A stretch of 64,000 nt of DNA from contig NZ_LGDW01000348.1 of the NCBI RefSeq assembly GCF_001280005.1, positions 1 through 64,000 on the forward strand, read 5' to 3'. A model generated the notes under the pieces. It made no database searches. It was not told the DNA's origin and saw only the letters and a list, made by a program, of their open reading frames with translations. The stretch comes from Streptomyces sp. NRRL WC-3618. Lineage in GTDB: Bacteria; Actinomycetota; Actinomycetes; Streptomycetales; Streptomycetaceae. The first letter of the stretch is position 1. Each line of letters begins with the position of its first letter. The position numbers and the translations under genes were made by a program. Of the stretch, positions 58,587 to 64,000 are shown piece after piece.

Positions 58587-59669
58587 TCAGGGGGCGCGCA
58601 GGTCGACCAGGTCGGCCAGCGCCTCCCGGTGGGCGCCCGCCGTGCCGTACGCGAGGGAGTCGGCCTTCGCCCGCTTCAGGTACAGGTGGACCGGGTGCTC
58701 CCAGGTCATCCCGATCCCGCCGTGCAGTTGCAGCGCCTCCTCGGCCGTGCGGACGGCGACGGGGGCCGCGTAGGCCTGGGCGACGGCGACCGCCACATCG
58801 GCGTCGACTCCGTTCGCCAGGGCGTCGGCCGCGTTGCGGGCGGCGGCCCGCAGGCTGACGACCTCCAGCCACAGCTGGGCGAGCCGGTGCTTGAGCGCCT
58901 GGAAGCCGCCGACGGGCCGGTTGAACTGCGTGCGCTCCTTGAGATAACGGACCGTCTCGGTCAACGTCCACTCGGCGAGGCCGAGTTGCTCGGAGGCGAG
59001 CAGTCCGGCCCCGGCCCGCAGGGCCCGGCGTACGGCGGGTTCGGCGTCGCCCAGCAGCCGGGCCGGCGCTCCGTCGAGGGTGACCGTGGCGACCGGCCGG
59101 GTGAGGTCGAGGGAGACCTGCGGGGTGACGGTGGCCGCGGCGGCGTCCACCGCGTACAGGCCGCCGTCGTCGGCGGGCACCAGCAGCACATCGGCGACGG
59201 CCGCGTCCGCGATGCCGGTCAACTCCCCATGCAGGCCGCCGTCCTCGAACCGTACGACCTTGTAGGCACTGCCGGCGGGAACGCTCAGCGAGACCGCGAG
59301 GGCGCCGATCGTCGTCGCGGACGCCAGCTGGGACAGCAGGTCCTCGGTCCCGCACTCCAGCAGCGCCTCGGTGGCGACGACGGCACTGGTCAGATACGGG
59401 ACGGGGGCGACCGCACGCCCCAACTCCTCCAGCACGACGGCGACTTCCCGGTGGGTGGCGCCCTGACCGTCCAGTTCCTCGGGGACGAGCAGGCCGGCGA
59501 GGCCCATTCCCCCGGCGAGGGCCTTCCAGAGCGGGATGTCGTGCGGGGTGTCCGACTCGACGCGCGCGATCACACCGGCCGCGTCGCAGTGGTCGGCCAG
59601 CAGGTCGCGGACGGCCGCGCGGAGGGCGTCCTCCTCCTCCGAGTACAACAGGTCGGGCTGCGTGCTCAT
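58587..59669 (-). CDS. Acyl-CoA dehydrogenase (short FadE type, paired)
   Basis: The 360-residue protein starts with an ATGA overlap on the partner gene. It has the divergent beta domain and the helical C-domain with YLKERTQFNRPVGGFQALKHRLAQLW and LQLHGGIGMTWEHPVHLYLKRAKADSLAYGTAGAHREALADLV. Together with the longer protein encoded upstream it fits the heteromeric FadE pairs of actinobacterial lipid and steroid catabolism, in which only one subunit carries the usual catalytic base. Confidence 0.9.
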   Translation of the reverse strand: MSTQPDLLYSEEEDALRAAVRDLLADHCDAAGVIARVESDTPHDIPLWKALAGGMGLAGLLVPEELDGQGATHREVAVVLEELGRAVAPVPYLTSAVVATEALLECGTEDLLSQLASATTIGALAVSLSVPAGSAYKVVRFEDGGLHGELTGIADAAVADVLLVPADDGGLYAVDAAAATVTPQVSLDLTRPVATVTLDGAPARLLGDAEPAVRRALRAGAGLLASEQLGLAEWTLTETVRYLKERTQFNRPVGGFQALKHRLAQLWLEVVSLRAAARNAADALANGVDADVAVAVAQAYAAPVAVRTAEEALQLHGGIGMTWEHPVHLYLKRAKADSLAYGTAGAHREALADLVDLRAP

Positions 59670-60883
59670 CGGGCGAGGTCCTTCCAGGCGACGTCCTTGT
59701 CGGTGCGCGGTTCGCTGGGCAGGCCCAGGACGCGTTCGGCGACGATGTTCAGCAGGACCTCGCTGGTCCCGCCCTCGATGCTGTTGCCCTTGGAGCGGAG
59801 GTAGCGGTACCCGGCGTCGCGGCCGACGAAGTCGACCAGTTCGGGCCTGCGCATGGTCCAGTCCTCGTACAACAGGCCTTCCTCGCCGAGGAGTTCGACC
59901 TCCAAGCCGCTGATCTCCTGGTTGAGGCGGGCGAAGGAGAGCTTCATGCCCGCGCCCTCGGGACCGGGCTGGCCGACGACGAGCTGCTGGCGCAGCCGCT
60001 CCCCCGCCAGCCGGGCGACCTCGGCCTCGACCCACAGCTTGAGCAGGCGTTGATGCAGGTCGGGGGTGCGCAGCTCCGGGCGCTCGCGCCAGGTCTTCGT
60101 GACCGGGCCGATCATGCCGCCCTCGCGGGGCAGCCGCATTCCGCCGATGGCCACGCGTTCGTTGTTCAGCGTGGTCTGCGCGACCCGCCAGCCGTCACCG
60201 ACCTCACCGAGGCGATGGGCGTCCGGGATACGGACGTCGGTCAGGAACACCTCGTTGAACTCGGCCTCGCCGGTGACCTGCCGCAGCGGCCGCACGTCGA
60301 CGCCCGGGTCGGTCATGTCGCAGACGAAGTAGGTGATGCCCTTGTGCTTGGGCACCTCCGGGTCGGTGCGGGCGATGAGGATGGCCCAGCGGGCGAGATG
60401 GGCGCTGGACGTCCACACCTTCTGCCCGTTGACGATCCAGTCTCCCCCACTCTGGGCTTCGCTCGAGCGGGAGGGGCCCCCATCGGACCGCACGGCCCGA
60501 GTGCCCAGCGCGGCGAGGTCGGAGCCGGCCCCCGGCTCGGAGAACAGCTGGCACCAGACCTCCTCCCCCACCCACAACGGCCGCAGGAACCGCCGCTTCT
60601 GCTCCTCCGTGCCGTAGCGGAGGATGGTCGGGGCGGCCATGCCCAGGCCGATACCGATGCGCCGGGGGTCGTTGTCGGGAGCCCCCGCGGCCTCCAACTC
60701 GGCGTCCACGACGGCCTGGAGGGCGCGTGGCGCACCGAGCCCGCCCAGCCCTTCCGGGTAGTGCACCCAGGCGAGCCCGGCGTCGAAGCGGGCCTTGAGA
60801 AAGTCGATCCGGTCGGTACTGGCAGGCGGCTTCGCAGCCAGCAACTCCCGTGTCCGGCGGGTGAGTTCAGCGGCGTCGGTCAT
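59666..60883 (-). CDS. Acyl-CoA dehydrogenase (long FadE type, paired)
   Basis: The 405-residue protein has CQLFSEPGAGSDLAALGTRAV, DWIVNGQKVWTSSAHLARWAILIARTDP and the C-terminal RSKGNSIEGGTSEVLLNIVAERVLGLPSEPR. A short Ser/Gly insertion (SDGGPSRSSEAQSGG) lies between the first two FAD-contacting blocks. Its ATG overlaps the stop of the quinone oxidoreductase gene and its stop overlaps the next gene, so all three are translationally coupled. Confidence 0.92.
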   Translation of the reverse strand: MTDAAELTRRTRELLAAKPPASTDRIDFLKARFDAGLAWVHYPEGLGGLGAPRALQAVVDAELEAAGAPDNDPRRIGIGLGMAAPTILRYGTEEQKRRFLRPLWVGEEVWCQLFSEPGAGSDLAALGTRAVRSDGGPSRSSEAQSGGDWIVNGQKVWTSSAHLARWAILIARTDPEVPKHKGITYFVCDMTDPGVDVRPLRQVTGEAEFNEVFLTDVRIPDAHRLGEVGDGWRVAQTTLNNERVAIGGMRLPREGGMIGPVTKTWRERPELRTPDLHQRLLKLWVEAEVARLAGERLRQQLVVGQPGPEGAGMKLSFARLNQEISGLEVELLGEEGLLYEDWTMRRPELVDFVGRDAGYRYLRSKGNSIEGGTSEVLLNIVAERVLGLPSEPRTDKDVAWKDLAR

Positions 60884-61857
60884 GCGGCGGCTCCGTTCTC
60901 CAGCGACGGCAGCACGGCGACCCGGCCGGTGGTGACGCCGTCGGCGACGCGCTGCACGGCGGCCGAGGCACCGCTCAGCGGCACGCGCTCGCTCACCAGC
61001 GGCGTGATGGCGCCCCGGGCGGCCAGCTCGGTGAGCTGCTCGTGGCAGTGCTGGACCAGCTTGGGGTTCTTGGTGTTGTACAGGCCCCAGTGCAGTCCGA
61101 GGATCGAGTAGTTCTTCACGAGGGCGTGGTTGAGGGCAGGGCTGGGAATGGCCCCGCTCGCGAACCCGACGACCACGATCCGCCCCTCGAAGGCGACGAC
61201 CTTGGTGGACTGGGTGTAGGCCTCCCCGCCGACGGGGTCGTAGACCACGTCGACACCGCGTCCGCCGGTGGCCTCCTTCACCGCGCCGACGACGTTCTCC
61301 GTACGCCGGTCGATGACGATGTCGCAGCCCAACTCCCGTGCCACGGACACCTTCTCGGCTCCGCCGACGACGCCGATGACGGTGGCCCCGGCAGCCTTCC
61401 CGAGCTGTACGGCCGCGCTGCCGACCCCGCCCGCGGCGGCGTGCACGAGCAGTGTCTCGCCCGCTTCCAGGGCGGCCCGCCGGTGCAGTCCGAACCAGCC
61501 TGTCTGGTAGCCGATGAGGAGGGCGGCGGCCTCGGCGTCGTCCAGCGACTCGGGGGCCGGGAACAGCCCGCGGGAGTCCGCGACGACGTACTCGGCGAAA
61601 CCGCCGTACGGCAGCGCGGGGTTCCCGATCACCCGGCGGCCGTCCTCGGTCTCGCCGCAGATCTCCACCCCGGGAGTGAACGGCAACGGCGGCCTGACCT
61701 GGTACTCCCCACGGCACATCAGCACGTCCGGGAAGTTGATGGTCGCGGCACGCACCTTCAGCAGCACCTGGCCCTCGCCGGGCACCGGCCGCTCCACGTC
61801 ACCGAGAGCCATCACCTCGCCCGGCTCACCGTTCCGGTGCACTTGCCATGCCTGCAT
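60880..61857 (-). CDS. NADPH:quinone oxidoreductase / enoyl reductase (MDR superfamily)
   Basis: The 325-residue zinc-free MDR protein has the N-terminal block VRAATINFPDVLMCRGEYQVRPPLPFTPGVEICG, the cofactor motif VHAAAGGVGSAAVQLGKAAGATVIGVVG and DVVYDPVGGEAYTQSTKVVAFEGRIVVVGFASG. It should reduce a quinone or an enoyl thioester with NADPH. As first gene of the operon with two FadE subunits, an enoyl-CoA role is plausible. The 21-bp palindrome at 61905 lies 47 bases upstream. Confidence 0.9.
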   Translation of the reverse strand: MQAWQVHRNGEPGEVMALGDVERPVPGEGQVLLKVRAATINFPDVLMCRGEYQVRPPLPFTPGVEICGETEDGRRVIGNPALPYGGFAEYVVADSRGLFPAPESLDDAEAAALLIGYQTGWFGLHRRAALEAGETLLVHAAAGGVGSAAVQLGKAAGATVIGVVGGAEKVSVARELGCDIVIDRRTENVVGAVKEATGGRGVDVVYDPVGGEAYTQSTKVVAFEGRIVVVGFASGAIPSPALNHALVKNYSILGLHWGLYNTKNPKLVQHCHEQLTELAARGAITPLVSERVPLSGASAAVQRVADGVTTGRVAVLPSLENGAAA

Positions 61858-61904
61858 GGGGGGCCTCCAACGGGACTGCGTTCGCTTGTTCGCCTGACCG
61901 GACT

Positions 61905-61925
61905 CGACCGCATACTAAGCGGTCG
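61905..61925. promoter_or_regulatory. CGACCGC-N7-GCGGTCG palindromic operator
   Basis: Perfect 7-bp arms flank ATACTAA. On the minus strand the spacer reads TTAGTAT, which could overlap a -10 region. The element sits upstream of the oxidoreductase-FadE operon and resembles TetR-family sites that govern lipid catabolism genes. No TetR gene is adjacent, so the regulator would be encoded elsewhere. Confidence 0.65.
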
Positions 61926-61974
61926 CTTGCAGATCAGGGAACCGTCGAGGGCAGGTCCGCTCCCGTCACGTACG

Positions 61975-62592
61975 TCACGCCTGCTCGCCTCTCGCACGGG
62001 CGGGGCGCGCCCGTACGTGCATCCGCTCCCCCTGCGGCCCGAACAGGCTGAGGAACTCCGCGGGGCCCTCCCCGGTCGCCCCGAACCAGTGCGGCACGCG
62101 GGTGTCGAACTCGGCGGCCTCCCCCGGCCCGAGCACCACGTCGTGCTCGCCGAGCACGAGCCGCAGCCGCCCCGCCAGCACGTACACCCACTCGTACCCC
62201 TCGTGCGTACGCGGGTCCGGCTCCTGATTGCTCTCCGGCAGGATCACCTTGAACGCCTGGAGGCCGCCCGGCTGCCGGGTGAGCGGGAGATACGTCCGCC
62301 CGTGCCGCACGATCGGCTTTGCCCGCACCCGGGGGTCGTCGACCGGCGGGGCGCCGACCAGCTCGTCGAGAGCCACCCGGTGCGCCCGCGCGATGGGCAG
62401 CAGCAGCTCCAGACTGGGGCGCCGCAGTCCCGACTCCAGCCGCGACAGCGTACTGACGGAGATCCCGGTGGTGGCCGACAGCCCCGCGAGCGTCGCCCCC
62501 CGCTCCTTGCGGATCCGCCGCAGCCGGGGCCCCACGTCGGCAAGAACCTGGTCGGTGGCGAGGCCGTCGTTCGTGTCGTTCGTGTCGTCCAT
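61975..62592 (-). CDS. XRE-family regulator with cupin sensor domain
   Basis: The 205-residue protein has a Cro/C1-type helix-turn-helix (GPRLRRIRKERGATLAGLSATTGISVSTLSRLESGLRRPSLELLLPIARAHRVALDELVG) and a C-terminal cupin (HEGYEWVYVLAGRLRLVLGEHDVVLGPGEAAEFDTRVPHWFG) that likely binds a small ligand. It diverges from the flavoprotein gene at 62670, its probable target. A TTGC-N7-GCAA site lies between them. Confidence 0.9.
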   Translation of the reverse strand: MDDTNDTNDGLATDQVLADVGPRLRRIRKERGATLAGLSATTGISVSTLSRLESGLRRPSLELLLPIARAHRVALDELVGAPPVDDPRVRAKPIVRHGRTYLPLTRQPGGLQAFKVILPESNQEPDPRTHEGYEWVYVLAGRLRLVLGEHDVVLGPGEAAEFDTRVPHWFGATGEGPAEFLSLFGPQGERMHVRARPARARGEQA

Positions 62593-62599
62593 GCCGTCA

Positions 62600-62614
62600 T
62601 TGCAGTTTCGGCAA
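62600..62614. promoter_or_regulatory. TTGC-N7-GCAA inverted repeat
   Basis: A short palindrome in the 77-bp divergent region, 8 bases upstream of the XRE gene start and 56 bases upstream of the flavoprotein start. It is a plausible site for the XRE-cupin protein. Confidence 0.4.
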
Positions 62615-62669
62615 AGAGGTTTGTCAATACGGCAGCACCGGCGTGACGCTCGCGGTGGAGGTGGTCACC

Positions 62670-63611
62670 ATGACCGAGCAGTACGAGGCCGACGCATACG
62701 AGGTCGTCGTCATCGGAGGCGGTGCGGCCGGGCTGTCGGCGGCGCTGGTCCTCGGCCGGGCCCGTTGCCGCACGCTGGTCGTCGACGCGGGCGAGCCGCG
62801 CAACGCTCCGGCGGCGCACATGCAGGGCTATCTGTCCCGCGACGGCATGCCACCGGCCGAGTTCCTGGCGGTGGGGCGCGAGGAGATCGCGCGGTACGGG
62901 GTGGAGCTGGTCGCGGGCAGGGTGATGGACGTCGCCAAGGGCGAGGACTTCACGCTGACGCTGGCCGACGGGGACCGGACCGTACGTGCCCGACGGCTCG
63001 TCGTCGCGACGGGGCTGCGGGACGAACTCCCCGCCGTACCTGGCGTCGCCGAGCATTTCGGGCGGGACGTGCTGCACTGTCCGTTCTGCCACGGCTGGGA
63101 GGTGCGGGACCGGGCGTTCGGCGTGCTGGCCTCGACCTCGGCCGGCGTGCACCAGGCGATGCTGGTCGCCCGGTGGTCGAAGGACGTGACCCTGTTCCTG
63201 CACACGGTCACGGAGGACGAACTCACCGACGAGGCCCTGCGCGGGCTCGCGAGGGCAGGGGTGACGGTCGTCCCCGGCGAGGTCGAGCGCCTGACGACGG
63301 ACGCCGGCCGGGTCACCGGCGTACGCCTCAGGAACGGCACGACGCACGCCCGCGAGACGGTGTTCGTCGCACCCCGGGCCGTTCCGCGCAACGCCCTGTT
63401 CGAGACCCTGGGCGCGGAACTGACGGAAACCCCGTTCGGCACGTACCCCAAGGTGGACGCGACAGGCCTGACGACCGTGCCGGGTGTCTGGGCGGCGGGG
63501 AACGCGATCGGCTTCGCCGAGCAGGTGATCCACGCGGCGAGTGGCGGCTACCGCGCGGCCGCGGCGATCGTGGCGGACCTGGTGTTCGCGGAGGTGCCGC
63601 CGGGCGCGTGA
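62670..63611 (+). CDS. Thioredoxin-reductase-like FAD/NAD(P) oxidoreductase
   Basis: The ATG at 62670 has GGAG 9 bases upstream and is preferred to the GTG at 62643. The 313-residue protein has a FAD motif (VVVIGGGAAGLSAALVLGRARCRTLVVDAG), the redox pair Cys137-PF-Cys140 in HCPFCHGWEV, and the late FAD block VWAAGNAIGFAEQVIHAASGGYRAAAAI. The NAD(P) glycine motif in the middle is degenerate (VLASTSAGVHQAM). It resembles the thioredoxin-reductase-like proteins that often lie beside XRE-cupin regulators. No thioredoxin is encoded nearby. Confidence 0.87.
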   Translation: MTEQYEADAYEVVVIGGGAAGLSAALVLGRARCRTLVVDAGEPRNAPAAHMQGYLSRDGMPPAEFLAVGREEIARYGVELVAGRVMDVAKGEDFTLTLADGDRTVRARRLVVATGLRDELPAVPGVAEHFGRDVLHCPFCHGWEVRDRAFGVLASTSAGVHQAMLVARWSKDVTLFLHTVTEDELTDEALRGLARAGVTVVPGEVERLTTDAGRVTGVRLRNGTTHARETVFVAPRAVPRNALFETLGAELTETPFGTYPKVDATGLTTVPGVWAAGNAIGFAEQVIHAASGGYRAAAAIVADLVFAEVPPGA

Positions 63612-63698
63612 GGCGTCCAGGAACTGGCCGTCGTCCCTGTATGCGGCGCTTGGATGGGTGACACCGTGAACCACTGCGTCAACGGCAACGTGCTCTCC

Positions 63699-63750
63699 CA
63701 CCAGGAAGTCGCACCAGGAAGTCGCACCAGGTAGTCGCACCAGGTAGTCA
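63699..63750. repeat. Four tandem copies of a 13-bp unit
   Basis: CACCAGGAAGTCG occurs twice, then CACCAGGTAGTCG and CACCAGGTAGTCA follow without gaps. The array lies between the flavoprotein and the DNA ligase gene. It is noncoding and probably varies in copy number among strains. The rest of 63612-63862 shows nothing else recognisable. Confidence 0.85.
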
Positions 63751-63862
63751 GTCGCACGAGGGAGTCGCCATCCCGCCCCGGCGGCCTGAGCACCGGCCGC
63801 CGGGGCGGGGCACCGATGCCCGCCCGGATGTGCATCCGCCACCCCCGTTGCACCATGGCTGC

Positions 63863-64000
63863 ATGCTGCTGAGCAGGCTCGCCCACGTGTCCCAGGAGGT
63901 CGCCGCCACCTCCGCCCGGTCGCACAAGATCGCCCTGCTGGCCGAGCTGTTCCGGGACGCCGGCCCGGAAGACGTTCCGATCGTCATCCCTTATCTCGCC
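63863..64000 (+). CDS. ATP-dependent DNA ligase, N-terminal part (truncated by window edge)
   Basis: The 46 codons from the ATG at 63863 read LLSRLAHVSQEVAATSARSHKIALLAELFRDAG and VPIVIPYLA, the N-terminal helical domain of Streptomyces ATP-dependent DNA ligases. The catalytic KxDG motif lies beyond the window. Actinobacteria carry such ligases in addition to NAD-dependent LigA, for repair. Confidence 0.75.
   Translation, partial: MLLSRLAHVSQEVAATSARSHKIALLAELFRDAGPEDVPIVIPYLA

Noticed and set aside
63699..63750. CRISPR array
   Set aside because: The units are 13 bp and contiguous with no spacers, and no cas gene is present.

Overview
The window is high-GC actinobacterial chromosome and is almost certainly from a Streptomyces. 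Supporting signs are the strong third-position GC, many GTG/TTG starts, ATGA/GTGA/TTGA stop-start overlaps, a CUT1 sugar transporter without its own ATPase, a multi-HAMP sensor fragment and an ATP-dependent DNA ligase start at the right edge. It is a mosaic of accessory catabolism with ordinary chromosomal genes at both ends. No tRNA, rRNA, CRISPR array, insertion sequence, prophage or PKS/NRPS gene was seen.

Layout. 1-777: 5' part of a multi-HAMP signalling protein (minus). 1121-3109: secreted GH5-type hydrolase. About 3.2-37.2 kb: a large CoA-dependent catabolic island. It holds three acyl-CoA dehydrogenases, an enoyl-CoA hydratase, a DUF35/thiolase pair of the retro-aldolase type, a 2-oxoacid dehydrogenase (E1alpha, E1beta, E2, no E3), two Rieske oxygenases, a 2Fe-2S ferredoxin, an FMN/2Fe-2S reductase, SDRs, an acyl-CoA ligase, an acetyl-CoA acetyltransferase, a ribose-type ABC importer, divergent TetR regulators and two unusual PEP-utiliser-related proteins. 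The inferred logic is import, CoA activation, beta-oxidation-like dehydrogenation and hydration, Rieske hydroxylation, retro-aldol or thiolytic cleavage, and oxidative decarboxylation. The substrate is unknown; a cyclic or branched carboxylic acid is a reasonable guess. The island also carries broken genes: an SDR stub, a frameshifted VOC protein and an internally deleted alcohol dehydrogenase.

37.3-40.1 kb: a hexapeptide acyltransferase fused to an all-helical domain, then a secreted HExxH protein. 40.3-55.4 kb: a beta-galactan/arabinogalactan utilisation region with two GH30 enzymes, a GH127 remnant, a LacI regulator with two perfect 16-bp operators, two CUT1 permeases, a sugar-binding lipoprotein and a GH42 beta-galactosidase. 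An RsbU-like phosphatase and an IclR regulator lie inside it. The secreted GH30 enzymes would cut side chains outside the cell, the transporter would import the oligosaccharides (probably powered by a distant shared MsiK-type ATPase), and GH42 would finish hydrolysis in the cytoplasm.

55.5-64 kb: a DUF779 protein, a phosphodiester glycosidase-like secreted protein, a 64-residue membrane protein, a secreted GDPD/PI-PLC-like protein, a three-gene operon of quinone oxidoreductase plus paired acyl-CoA dehydrogenases behind a 21-bp palindrome, a divergent XRE-cupin regulator and thioredoxin-reductase-like flavoprotein, a short tandem repeat, and the start of a DNA ligase gene.

The strongest candidate for undescribed biology is the pair of PEP-utiliser relatives inside the catabolic island. 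One (865 aa) keeps the phospho-histidine and PEP-binding domains but has lost key ATP-domain residues. The other (578 aa) keeps only a phospho-histidine domain behind an unfamiliar N-terminal region.
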